Shown here: positions 44,038-53,499 of the stretch, one piece after another
How positions within the stretch are numbered: position 1 is the stretch's first letter
Layout: the number at the start of each line of letters is the position of its first letter
Assembly: GCA_016178015.1 (NCBI GenBank)
Contig: JACOUB010000014.1
Coordinates: 1 to 64,000, forward strand
Length of the DNA stretch: 64,000 nucleotides
Source of the DNA: Methylocystis sp.
GTDB lineage: Bacteria > Pseudomonadota > Alphaproteobacteria > Rhizobiales > Beijerinckiaceae
Direction: 5' to 3'
The notes under the pieces: model-generated
Told to the model about the DNA's origin: nothing
What the model saw: only the letters and a program-made list of their open reading frames with translations
Database searches by the model: none
Translations under genes and position numbers: made by a program

Positions 44038-44041
44038 AATC

Positions 44042-44368
44042 ATGACGCCCATGACCTACAAGGGCTATGCCGCGCGGATCGAATACAGCGACGAGGATGA
44101 CGCCTTGGTTGGCCGGATCGCCGGGATTCGCGATATCGTGACTTTCCACGGCGTATCGGTCGAAGAGGTTCGCGCAGCTTTTCACGAGGCGGTCGATTTC
44201 TATCTTGCAACCTGCACGAAACGTGGCGAGGCGCCGCAAAAGCCTTATTCCGGCAAGCTCATGTTGCGCGTGCCGCCGGACCTTCACGCCCGCGCCGCAA
44301 TGCGCGCCGAGGCGGCCGGCAAGAGCCTGAACGCTTGGGCCGCTGAGGCGTTGGCGAAGGCCGAGTGA
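44042..44368 (+). CDS. hicB: HicB-type antitoxin
   Basis: 108 residues from ATG 44042, 4 bp after the hicA stop. The N-terminal partial RNase H-like HicB domain (YKGYAARIEYSDEDDALVGRIAGI, FHGVSVEEVRAAFHEAVDFYLATC) is followed by a ribbon-helix-helix DNA-binding end (GKLMLRVPPDLHARAAMRAEAAGKSLNAWAAEAL). It neutralises HicA and should bind the palindrome upstream. Confidence 0.92.
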   Translation: MTPMTYKGYAARIEYSDEDDALVGRIAGIRDIVTFHGVSVEEVRAAFHEAVDFYLATCTKRGEAPQKPYSGKLMLRVPPDLHARAAMRAEAAGKSLNAWAAEALAKAE

Positions 44369-44446
44369 TGGAGCAAGCGTTGCTCGCGATCTTTATGCGA
44401 GCGGCCGGATTCACTTCTGCAACGGAACGATTTAAGAACCCGCCTC

Positions 44447-46231
44447 ATGAACATCTTCGCCGACTTTCACGCGCGCGTCGCCGCCATTCTCGATTGCATC
44501 GCCGCGTCGGGGCGTCTGCCCGAGGGGCTCGACGCTGCGCGTTTCGTCGTCGAGCCGCCCAAGGACGCCTCGCTTGGCGATCTTGCGACGAACGCCGCCA
44601 TGGTGTTCGCCAAGGAGGCGAAGGCGCATTTTGCCAATCCGCGCCAACTGGCGACCGAAATCGCCGCGGCGCTCGCGCAGGCCGAAGGCGTTGAGCAGGC
44701 AGAGGTCGCTGGGCCGGGCTTCATCAACATCCGACTGAAGAAAGAAGTCTTCGCCGACGTGCTGCGCGCCGTGCTCGCGTCTTGCGAGGATTACGGCCGC
44801 GCGCCGAAGGGGCGGGAAGGCTCGCTTTCCGGCAAGGTCAATGTCGAATATGTGTCGGCCAATCCCACCGGCCCGATGCACGTCGGCCATGGCCGCGGCG
44901 CGGTGTTCGGCGACGCGCTGGCCAACCTCCTCGAGTTTGCGGGCTGCGAGGTGACGCGCGAATATTACATCAACGACGCCGGCGCGCAGGTCGATGCGCT
45001 GGCCCGCTCGGCTTACTTGCGCTACCGCGAGGCGCTCGGCGAGACGATCGCCATTCCCGACGGACTTTATCCTGGCGATTATCTGAAAGCAGCCGGGCAG
45101 GCGATCGCCAGAAGTTATGGCCCGGCATTGTTGGACAAGCCCGAGAGCGAATGGCTGGCGCCCGTCCGGCGCGCCGCCGTCGGCGCGATGATGGCGATGA
45201 TCCGCGACGACCTTGCGGCGCTCCGCATCACCCATGAAGTGTTTTTCTCGGAGCGCACGCTGCACGAGAAGCAGAACGGCGTTTCCGACATCGACGCCGC
45301 GATCGAGCGCTTGCGGGCCAAGGGTCTTGTTTATGAGGGCCGTCTGCCGCCGCCCAAGGGGCAACTGCCGGAGGATTGGGAGGATCGCCAGCAGACGCTG
45401 TTCAAGTCCACCGCTTTCGGCGACGACATCGATCGTCCGCTGCAGAAGTCGGACGGCTCGCATACCTATTTGGCCGCCGACATCGCCTATCACCAGACCA
45501 AGATCGATCGCGGCTTCACTGCTCTCATCGATATCTGGGGGGCCGATCACGGCGGCTATGTGAAGCGCATGCAGGCCGCCGTCGCGGCGCTTTCCGATCG
45601 CAAGGTCGATCTCGACGTGAAGCTCTGCCAAATGGTGCGGCTGATGCGCGGCGGCGAGCCGGTGAAAATGTCGAAGCGTTCGGGCGACTTCGTCACGCTG
45701 CGCGAGGTCGTCGACGAAGTCGGCGTCGACGCCGTGCGTTTCATGATGCTCTACCGCAAGAACGACGCGCCGCTCGAATTCGATCTCGCCAAGGTCATCG
45801 AGCAGTCGAAGGACAACCCCGTCTTCTACGTCCAGTACGCTCATGCCCGCGCCAAATCGGCGTTGCGACGCGCGCTGGCGGCGTTTCCGGATTTTGATGT
45901 ATCCGCTGCGGCCCTGGCTGGCGCGCCTCTCGAACTGCTCGCGGACGAAGGCGAGATCGCGCTGGCGAAGTCGATCGCGCAATATCCGCGTCTCATCGAA
46001 GCCGCCGCGGCGGCGCACGAGCCGCATCGCGTCGCCTTTTACCTTTATGATCTCGCCAGCGTCTTTCATGCGCATTGGAATCGGGGCAAAGATCGGCCAC
46101 AATTACGCTTTGTTAATGCAGGAGAGAGAGATTTGACCCGCGCCCGGGTCGCTTTGGTTGTCTCGTTAACCTGCGTCCTAGCGTCGGGCCTTGGCGTTCT
46201 TGGCGTCAGCGCCCCTGACGAAATGCGTTAG
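44447..46231 (+). CDS. argS: Arginyl-tRNA synthetase ArgS
   Basis: 594 residues. Class I signatures are HIGH-like PMHVGHGRG and KMSKRSG; the N-terminal Add-1 domain (about 1-110) recognises the tRNA, and the C-terminal DALR anticodon-binding domain ends at the stop. [16 protein letters not shown] is the usual C-terminal element. It is followed by the SPOR-domain gene, as in many alphaproteobacteria. Confidence 0.97.
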   Translation: MNIFADFHARVAAILDCIAASGRLPEGLDAARFVVEPPKDASLGDLATNAAMVFAKEAKAHFANPRQLATEIAAALAQAEGVEQAEVAGPGFINIRLKKEVFADVLRAVLASCEDYGRAPKGREGSLSGKVNVEYVSANPTGPMHVGHGRGAVFGDALANLLEFAGCEVTREYYINDAGAQVDALARSAYLRYREALGETIAIPDGLYPGDYLKAAGQAIARSYGPALLDKPESEWLAPVRRAAVGAMMAMIRDDLAALRITHEVFFSERTLHEKQNGVSDIDAAIERLRAKGLVYEGRLPPPKGQLPEDWEDRQQTLFKSTAFGDDIDRPLQKSDGSHTYLAADIAYHQTKIDRGFTALIDIWGADHGGYVKRMQAAVAALSDRKVDLDVKLCQMVRLMRGGEPVKMSKRSGDFVTLREVVDEVGVDAVRFMMLYRKNDAPLEFDLAKVIEQSKDNPVFYVQYAHARAKSALRRALAAFPDFDVSAAALAGAPLELLADEGEIALAKSIAQYPRLIEAAAAAHEPHRVAFYLYDLASVFHAHWNRGKDRPQLRFVNAGERDLTRARVALVVSLTCVLASGLGVLGVSAPDEMR

Positions 46232-46266
46232 TCACGGCAATGTCCGTTCTGCCGGGATTGTTCGCG

Positions 46267-46296
46267 GCAGATGCAAGACTTGCAGATGCAAGACTT
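46267..46296. repeat. 15 bp tandem duplication
   Basis: GCAGATGCAAGACTT occurs twice in direct succession (46267-46281 and 46282-46296) in the argS-SPOR gap, apparently a recent slippage product. Confidence 0.9.
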
Positions 46297-46334
46297 AAAG
46301 CGTTCGGCGCCGGATATTCGTAGCGAGGTGCATC

Positions 46335-48073
46335 ATGCGCGAGACGGCGACTAGAGGGCCTTTGATTGACTTAACCGAATTCGAACGCCGCTTGCGAGGC
46401 TCCGACCAGGACGCGAAATCCGCTCCGGATCCATTGACCGAATTGGCGCGACTGCTGCAGGGCGAAGCCTCTGTTCGATCCGCCGATCCCTATCAGTCGA
46501 TTTTTGCCTCTGGGCAGCCCCCGCGCCCATCGCCGCCCACGTCGCCGCCTCCGCAGGCGCCACGCATGGCTGACCGCCAGGAGCCGCTTGCGCCGCCGCT
46601 CCCGCAGGCGCCTCCCGCGGCTGGACGCCAATCGCCGCTCGCATGGCCGGCGCCGCAGGCGCAGGCCGCGGCGGGACGCCCATCGCCGCCCACGTGGCCG
46701 GCGGCGCAGGCGCAGCCCGCCGCTGAGCGCCCCTCGCCGCCCACGTGGCCGGCGCCGCAGGCCCAGCCCGCGGCTGAGCGCCCATCGCCGCCCACGTGGC
46801 CGGCGGCTCAAGCGCAGCCTGCGGCGGGACGCCCATCGCCGCCCACGTGGCCGGCGGCTCAAGCGCAGGCCGCGGCGGAACGCCCATCGCCGCCCACGTG
46901 GCCGGCGGCGCAGGCGCAGGCCGCGGCGGGACGCCCATCGCCGCCCATGTGGCCGGGGCGCGCCACTTTGTCGCCGCCGATTACCCCTCTGAACGCCATG
47001 ACGACTCCGAAGTCGATTGGTCGTTCGACGAAACGCAAGCTTTCATCGACTATGGCGCACAGCCGTCCGGCGATCCTGCGACTTTCGCCGGCGCCGGCGC
47101 CCTTCCCGAGGGCGGCGGACGCAGATTGCGAGTTCGGCCTTGGCACGCCGTGACCGGCATCGCCGTGATCGGGGCGGTCAGCGTCGGCTGGGGACTTGCG
47201 CATCGCGGCGGCGGGACTCCGCGCGAGATAGCGACGATCAGCGCGCCCAATGGGCCGGCCAAAGTGCAGCCAAAGGCCGAGGCCGACGAGGGCGCTGGGG
47301 CGCCCCAGCAGGGCGCCGCCGTTCTCGACCGCACCGAGAGCGCGCTGGTCAGCAAGGTCATTTCACACGAGGAGCAGCCGGTCGATCCGGCTGCCGCGCA
47401 GCGCGTTGTCTCGGTGGGCGCCGCTCCCGTCGATGCGCCGCATGGGCTGCCGGCTTTTGCGGCGAACTCCGCCCAGATCAATTCGCTCGCGCCGGAGCCC
47501 AAAAAGGTGAAGACCGTCTCGGTGCGGCCGGACGGCAGCGTCATCGCCAACGACTCCGTGCCCCCCGCGGTCACCGAGCCGGCGCCGCCGGCCCTCTCGG
47601 CGGCGCATGGCCCTAGCGGGGATGGCGCCAAAGCGGATGGGGCGGAAGCGGACGCGCCGGCTCATGGCGTCACGCCCAAGATCGCCGCCAAGCCTGCGAC
47701 GACGCCGCGCCCCGCGCGGCCGGCGGCTCGCGCCAAACCCGCGAAGCTCGTATCCGCGGCAAATCCCGAAGCAAACGACGCGGCGGGGGACGCGCCGACC
47801 CAGCCCGCAGCGACAGATGGCGCCGCTGGCGGCGCCTATGCCGTTCAGTTTGGCGCCGCTGGCTCGGAGGCGGAAGCGCGCCAGCTGATGCAAAAGATCA
47901 CCGCCCAGTACTCGTCGCAACTCGGCGGCCGCCGTCTCGGCTATTATCGCGCCAAAGTCGGCGACAAGACGGTCTATCGGGTGAGGGCCGGCGTCGCCGG
48001 CAAGGAGGCGGCCGTCGGCATTTGCGACCAAGTCAAATCGGCAGGCGGCAGTTGCTTTGTCGCCGGAAACTAA
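46335..48073 (+). pseudogene. SPOR-domain septal protein, split by an apparent one-base frameshift
   Basis: The N-terminal part (from ATG 46335, with GAGGT before it) has the alphaproteobacterial SPOR-protein start IDLTEFERRL..DPLTELARLLQGE..DPYQSIF, then a Pro/Ala array. At about 46955 the frame must shift: the last repeat reads GTGGCCGGGGCGC where earlier copies read GTGGCCGGCGGCGC, so one C is missing. The downstream frame continues with HFVAADYPSERHDDSEVDWSFDE, a membrane segment (WHAVTGIAVIGAVSVGWGLA) and the C-terminal SPOR domain (YAVQFGAAGSEAEARQLMQKI ... KVGDKTVYRVRAG). As written, frame 1 stops at 47151. It is a real mutation, a sequencing error, or phase-variable slippage. SPOR proteins bind denuded septal peptidoglycan. 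Confidence 0.8.
46623..46955 (+). repeat. 51 bp tandem array (about 6.5 copies) in the SPOR gene
   Basis: Seventeen-residue units of the type GRPSPPTWPAAQAQPAA repeat six times, with a partial seventh; alternation of G/E at position 1 and P/A at position 14 suggests stepwise duplication. The array keeps frame except at its last unit, where the one-base loss occurs. Confidence 0.92.
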
Positions 48074-48080
48074 CCGCGTA

Positions 48081-48276
48081 TCCCTTCTCCCGTGCAACGG
48101 GAGAAGGTGGCCCTCGCGTCAGCGAGGGTCGGATGAGGGTGCTTGCGATTTGCCTCGGCTATGGGCCGTGCGCCCGGTTCGGGCCGTTGGTTCTACGTCA
48201 TTTCTCAGGGTGGCGCCCGGCCCTCATCCGACCCGGCTTCGCCGGGCTGCCTTCTCCCGCGGCGCGGGAGAAGGGT
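48081..48276. repeat. Composite CTTCTCCCG REP element
   Basis: CCCTTCTCCCG..CGGGAGAAGG, CCCTCGCG-TCAGCGAGGG with GGATGAGGG, a ~95 bp core, then CCCTCATCCG and a second CTTCTCCCGC..GCGGGAGAAG. Same arrangement as 41875-42029. It fills most of the 294 bp gap between the SPOR and DUF2155 genes. Confidence 0.85.
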
Positions 48277-48367
48277 TTGCGCCCAGTCGAACCGACCGCC
48301 CCTAAAAGATATGTCCTCTGGGAGAAGGGCGCGTCCGACCGAAGCGATCAACCGGAAATCGTGTCAC

Positions 48368-49036
48368 ATGACAACCTTGCGGTTCAGTCGTTTGTTCGCG
48401 TCCTGGCGGCCTGCCGTCGCCGGCCTGGCCGCGTCTTGCTTTGCGAGCGCGGCGCCGGCCGATCCGATCAGACATCCGATCGCCGTTTTCGCGGGGCTGG
48501 ACAAGATCACCGGGCGCATCATGAATTTCGAGGTGGCGATCGACGAGACCGTGCAGTTCGGCTCGCTGCAGGTGACCCCGCGCGTGTGCAATACGCGGCC
48601 GCAGACCGAGGCGCCGCAGACGACGGGTTTCGTCGAGGTCGACGAACAGGACGCCGCCAAGAACGAGGCGCAGCGCATTTTTTCGGGCTGGATGTTCGCC
48701 GCAAGTCCGGGGCTGCACGGCGTCGAGCATCCCGTCTACGACGTTTGGCTGACCGACTGCAAGGGCGGCGCGGAAATTGCGGCGCAGGCGCCTGAGAGCG
48801 GCGCGGCGCCCACGCCAACTCCGGCGCCGGAAACGAAGAAACATGGTTCGAGATCGCGCAAGGTCGAACCGGTCGAGCCGGCGCCGATCGAAGCCGCGCC
48901 GATCGGTCCACGCGACTCCGTCGACGCCCTTCGGGGCGCCGCTCCCGCCGACGGCGCCGTTCCCGGCGGCGACAAGCCGGCGACGCCCCGGCAGAAGCCG
49001 CGCAAGCCGTTAGCTGCGCCGCTGTTCCCGTTTTGA
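48368..49036 (+). CDS. DUF2155-domain periplasmic protein
   Basis: 222 residues from ATG 48368; the open frame upstream runs through the REP element. A signal peptide (cleavage probably after SAAPA) is followed by the DUF2155 core: AVFAGLDKITGRIMNFEVAIDETVQFGSLQVTPRVC, RPQTEAPQTTGFVEVDE, IFSGWMFAASPGLHGVEHPVYDVWLTDC. The two Cys could form a disulfide. The C-terminal ~75 residues are Pro/Ala-rich and probably disordered. The function is unknown; it neighbours aat in many alphaproteobacteria, as here. Confidence 0.9.
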   Translation: MTTLRFSRLFASWRPAVAGLAASCFASAAPADPIRHPIAVFAGLDKITGRIMNFEVAIDETVQFGSLQVTPRVCNTRPQTEAPQTTGFVEVDEQDAAKNEAQRIFSGWMFAASPGLHGVEHPVYDVWLTDCKGGAEIAAQAPESGAAPTPTPAPETKKHGSRSRKVEPVEPAPIEAAPIGPRDSVDALRGAAPADGAVPGGDKPATPRQKPRKPLAAPLFPF

Positions 49037-49082
49037 TTGGCTCGAGCGTTGCGCGCCAAAGCGCGGCCGTTCGGCGCAAAGA

Positions 49083-49769
49083 CTAAGCTCCGGCTATTGG
49101 CGGCGCGCGCAGCGTTGTTAATATTTCGTCGCCCCCGAGGCGGCGCTCCGTCGGCCAGACCAGAAAATCCGCAGACGCCTTGAGCGCGTCATCGAGCAAG
49201 CCGTGGTAGGTCTCGCGGGCGATCTCGATCGCGCCGAGCGAAGCGAGATGATCGGTCAAGAATTGCGTGTCGAGCAGGCGGAAGCCGCCGCGGCGCAGCC
49301 TGGCGACGAGATGCGCCAGCGCGACTTTGGAGGCGTCGGTTTCGCGGTGGAACATGCTCTCGCCGAAAAAGGCCGCACGCAGCGCGACGCCGTAAAGACC
49401 GCCGACGAGCCGGCCATCTTTCCAGCTCTCGACCGTGTGCACGAAGCCCAGGTCGAACAAATCGCCGTAGAGCCGTTTGATCTCGCTGTTGATCCAGGTG
49501 TTTTCCCGTTGCGGCGTGCGCGCCGCGCAGGCCTCGATCACGGCGTCGAAATCATGGTCGATTCGGATCTCGAAACGATCGGAACGGATAATTTTGGCCA
49601 GCGAGCGCGAAACTTTGAAGGATGCAAGCGGAAAAACGGCGCGTTCCTGCGGATCGACCCAAAACAGCGCGTCGTTCCGCGCGCTTTCCGCCATCGGAAA
49701 GAGCCCGATCGAATAGGCACGCAGCAGAAGCTGCGGCGTGATCGCCAAAGAGGCGGTGGGGCGGGACAT
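49083..49769 (-). CDS. aat: Leucyl/phenylalanyl-tRNA-protein transferase Aat
   Basis: 228 residues from ATG 49769. It adds Leu or Phe to the N-terminus of proteins with basic N-termini, marking them for ClpS-ClpAP (N-end rule). The family segments are LLRAYSIGLFPMAE, WVDPQERAVFPL, TWINSEIKRLYGDLFDLGFVHTVESWKDGRLVGGLYGVAL, FFGESMFHRETDASKVALAHL and LLDTQFLTDHLASLGA. No Shine-Dalgarno sequence is visible before the ATG. It is convergent with DUF2155 and downstream of accC with a 248 bp gap that holds no gene. Confidence 0.95.
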   Translation of the reverse strand: MSRPTASLAITPQLLLRAYSIGLFPMAESARNDALFWVDPQERAVFPLASFKVSRSLAKIIRSDRFEIRIDHDFDAVIEACAARTPQRENTWINSEIKRLYGDLFDLGFVHTVESWKDGRLVGGLYGVALRAAFFGESMFHRETDASKVALAHLVARLRRGGFRLLDTQFLTDHLASLGAIEIARETYHGLLDDALKASADFLVWPTERRLGGDEILTTLRAPPIAGA

Positions 49770-50017
49770 GAAAAGGATTTTAGCGCAATGAGCGGGAAGA
49801 TCGAGAAGGGTCGCGGGACAGATTTCGTCCAGCCCGCACGGATGACTTTGCCCCGCCGGCTTGAGAGCACCGCTCTGGATTGCTTCGCCTACGGCTCGCA
49901 ATGGCGGTGGCTGGCGCCGGAAGCGGTCATGATCTGTGGCCGTCGGTATCAGTCTCGCGGGATGCGAAAAATTTGAAAACATTGCTCTGGCGCGGCGCGG
50001 GGACAACGTCCAAGCGT

Positions 50018-51376
<1,359 letters not shown>

Positions 51377-51389
51377 CGCCCTTGGCCGC

Positions 51390-51905
51390 TTATTCGATGA
51401 CGAGGAGAGGTTCGCCGTATTCGACCGGCTGACCGTCCTCCACGAGGATGGCCGTCACCACGCCGCCGCGCGGCGCCACGATGTCGTTGAACGTCTTCAT
51501 CGCCTCGATGAGCAGGAGCTTGTCGCCGGCCAGCACGCGCGCGCCGATTTCGACGAACGGCTTGGCGTCGGGGCTCGGCCGCAGATAGGCGGTTCCGACC
51601 ATCGGCGATTTCAGCGCGTCTGGATGTTCGGCCGGGACCGCGGCGCTCGGCGGCGCCGCGGCGGGCGGCGCCGAAGCAACCTGAGGCGACGCATGGGCCG
51701 GCAGAGCGATCGCGCCGCCGTGAACGGGCGCTGGCGCGCGCGCCGCCCGGATGCGCAGATCGCCTTTCTGCACCTCGATTTCGGTGAGATCGCTCTCGCT
51801 CAGCAAGCGCGCGATCGTTCGCACCAGTTCGGCGTCGATCGGCTTTGCAGCCGCGGGTTTCGGTTTGCTGGAGGCGGTTCGAGACGTTCGCACTTTGCGC
51901 GCCAT
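51390..51905 (-). CDS. accB: Biotin carboxyl carrier protein AccB
   Basis: 171 residues. A ~40 residue N-terminal region ([30 protein letters not shown]) is followed by an Ala/Pro linker and the biotinyl domain: [34 protein letters not shown] with the biotinylated Lys in EAMK, and [11 protein letters not shown]. It carries carboxybiotin between AccC and the transcarboxylase. It is 6 bp downstream of aroQ on the same strand. Confidence 0.96.
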   Translation of the reverse strand: MARKVRTSRTASSKPKPAAAKPIDAELVRTIARLLSESDLTEIEVQKGDLRIRAARAPAPVHGGAIALPAHASPQVASAPPAAAPPSAAVPAEHPDALKSPMVGTAYLRPSPDAKPFVEIGARVLAGDKLLLIEAMKTFNDIVAPRGGVVTAILVEDGQPVEYGEPLLVIE

Positions 51906-51911
51906 GGATGC

Positions 51912-52355
51912 TTAAGTCTTTCTCGTTTCGGCTGGGAAGAGAGCCTCGAAGGCCAAGAGGTATGACAACGGACCGAAGCCGACGATGACGCCGCGCGCCA
52001 GCGGCGAGATGAACGAATGATGCCGAAAACTCTCGCGCGCATAAACGTTGGAGAGATGCACTTCGATGACGTTGGCCGCCGAGCCCTTGATCGCGTCATG
52101 AATGGCGATCGAGGTGTGGGTTAAGGCGCCCGCATTGAGAATGACCGGCGCTTTGGCGCGGCCTGCCTCCTGAATCCAGCCGACGAGATCGCCCTCGTTG
52201 TTGGATTGCCGGAAGATAAGATCGACGCCGGCCGCCGCGCAACGCTCAACGAGCGTCGCTTTTATGTCGTCGAGCGTCGCGCCGCCATAGATTGCCGGTT
52301 CGCGTGCGCCGAGAAGATTGAGATTGGGGCCGTTGATGACGTGGACGGCGGGCAT
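51912..52355 (-). CDS. aroQ: Type II 3-dehydroquinate dehydratase AroQ
   Basis: 147 residues, the length of the small dodecameric type II enzyme of the shikimate pathway. Motifs: VINGPNLNLLGAREPAIYG (with catalytic Tyr in YG), IFRQSNNEGDLVGWIQEA, LNAGALTHTSIAIHDAI and VEVHLSNVYARESFRHHSFISPLARGVIVGFG. First gene of aroQ-accB-accC, which is the usual alphaproteobacterial order. Confidence 0.97.
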   Translation of the reverse strand: MPAVHVINGPNLNLLGAREPAIYGGATLDDIKATLVERCAAAGVDLIFRQSNNEGDLVGWIQEAGRAKAPVILNAGALTHTSIAIHDAIKGSAANVIEVHLSNVYARESFRHHSFISPLARGVIVGFGPLSYLLAFEALFPAETRKT

Positions 52356-52510
52356 GGTTTTCCAAGAGAAAAAGGGCGCGCGGCCCGCGCGGAGCCCCTC
52401 TCTTAGCCTTATCCAAGCCGCGAAGGAAGTCCCCCGCCGGCGCCGACGCGCCTTAGAGCAAGAGCATGTCGGGCCGAAGCCGGGCAGGCTTCGGTTTTAG
52501 GATAGCCCGG

Positions 52511-53347
52511 TCAGCAGACGGTTTTGCCGCATTTGCGCACGTTGTCGACTTTTGTCTTCAGTTGCGAAAAGCCGACAGCGCCGACGATGACCTCATCGCC
52601 CAGCACCCAGGAAGGGGTGCCGGTCAAATTGAGTTTGTCGGCGATCTCCATCACTTCCTCGATTCCGGCGTGGACTTCGGGGCTCTTGAGGTCCCGCTCG
52701 AGCTTGTCCATGTCCGCGCCCAACTCCTTTGCGACGTTCAGAGCCTGGGCCTTGCCGATCGCGCCGTGCGTCGTCAGCAGCTTGCGATGAAACTCCCAGA
52801 ATTTCTGGCCTTGGAACTGACGGCGCACCGCCGCAGCGACTTGTGCGGCCTCCGTCGAGCCGGTTCCGAGCACCGGAAAATCCTTCAAGACGATACGCAG
52901 ATCGGGATCGCTTTCGACGAGCTTGGCGACATCGTCAACCGCGCGTTTGCAGTAGCCGCAGTTGTAGTCGAAGAACTCGACCAGGGTGACATTGCCGGCG
53001 GGATTTCCGATCGCCGCTTGCTGCGCCGAATTGAGAAGCTTGTCGGAGTTTTGAGCAATGCCGCGCTGGCGCGAACTGGCCTCCGCCACTTTCTGGCGAT
53101 GATCGAGTTCCTCGATCGCCTCCTTGATGACTTCGGGATTGGCCACGAGATAATCGCGGACGATTTTCTCGATCTCGGCTTTTTGGCCGCTCGTTATTTC
53201 CGTCGCCTGCATCGACCCCGGCGTCGCGAAGGCGAGGCCGGCGCCCAGCAACCCGGCAGCGGCGGACATGGCTATGCTGGCGCGCAGACGGGACAGAGCG
53301 CGGCCTCTCCAGTCTATTTTGGGCGCGAGCCGTTTCGGCACTAGCAT
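52511..53347 (-). CDS. Periplasmic DsbA-family thiol oxidoreductase (ScsC/Com1-like)
   Basis: 278 residues. A signal peptide/membrane anchor (ASIAMSAAAGLLGAGLAFA) is followed by an N-terminal helical region (QKAEIEKIVRDYLVANPEVIKEAIEELDHRQ) typical of ScsC-like and Com1-like proteins, and then a thioredoxin/DsbA domain with active site CGYC in FFDYNCGYCKR and the cis-Pro in GTPSWVLGD. It oxidises or isomerises disulfides in secreted proteins. It precedes aroQ on the minus strand with 155 bp between, including a CCGAAGCC / GGCTTCGG hairpin at about 52480. Confidence 0.92.
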   Translation of the reverse strand: MLVPKRLAPKIDWRGRALSRLRASIAMSAAAGLLGAGLAFATPGSMQATEITSGQKAEIEKIVRDYLVANPEVIKEAIEELDHRQKVAEASSRQRGIAQNSDKLLNSAQQAAIGNPAGNVTLVEFFDYNCGYCKRAVDDVAKLVESDPDLRIVLKDFPVLGTGSTEAAQVAAAVRRQFQGQKFWEFHRKLLTTHGAIGKAQALNVAKELGADMDKLERDLKSPEVHAGIEEVMEIADKLNLTGTPSWVLGDEVIVGAVGFSQLKTKVDNVRKCGKTVC

Positions 53348-53377
53348 CGTCTTCTCCTGCTTGCTTAGAGCGCGTCC

Positions 53378-53474
53378 CGGAAAAGTTGCGAGACTTTTCC
53401 GATAAGGACATGCTCTAACTTACCGAGTTGGAGCGTACTCCGATCAGGCGATTCCGCCTGACCGGAATGCGCTC
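53378..53474. repeat. Two dispersed-type hairpins between lptD and the DsbA-like gene
   Basis: CGGAAAAGT (53378-53386) pairs with ACTTTTCCG (53393-53401), and a longer imperfect stem (GAGCG..CAGGCG with CGCCTG..CGCTC) spans 53431-53474. Both resemble short mobile palindromes common in Hyphomicrobiales intergenic DNA. They may also terminate lptD transcription. Confidence 0.7.
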
Positions 53475-53499
53475 TAGTGGCCGCGCGACGCGCTCCCGG

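Noticed and set aside
46623-46955. Regular ~51 bp units that could be mistaken for a CRISPR array
   Set aside because: The units are contiguous, have no spacers, and encode an in-frame Pro/Ala repeat of a SPOR-domain protein.
52470-52500. CCGAAGCC / GGCTTCGG hairpin as an intrinsic terminator of the DsbA-like gene
   Set aside because: The T-rich side (GGTTTT) is on the plus strand, opposite to the genes on both sides, so it is at best a weak or unrelated hairpin.
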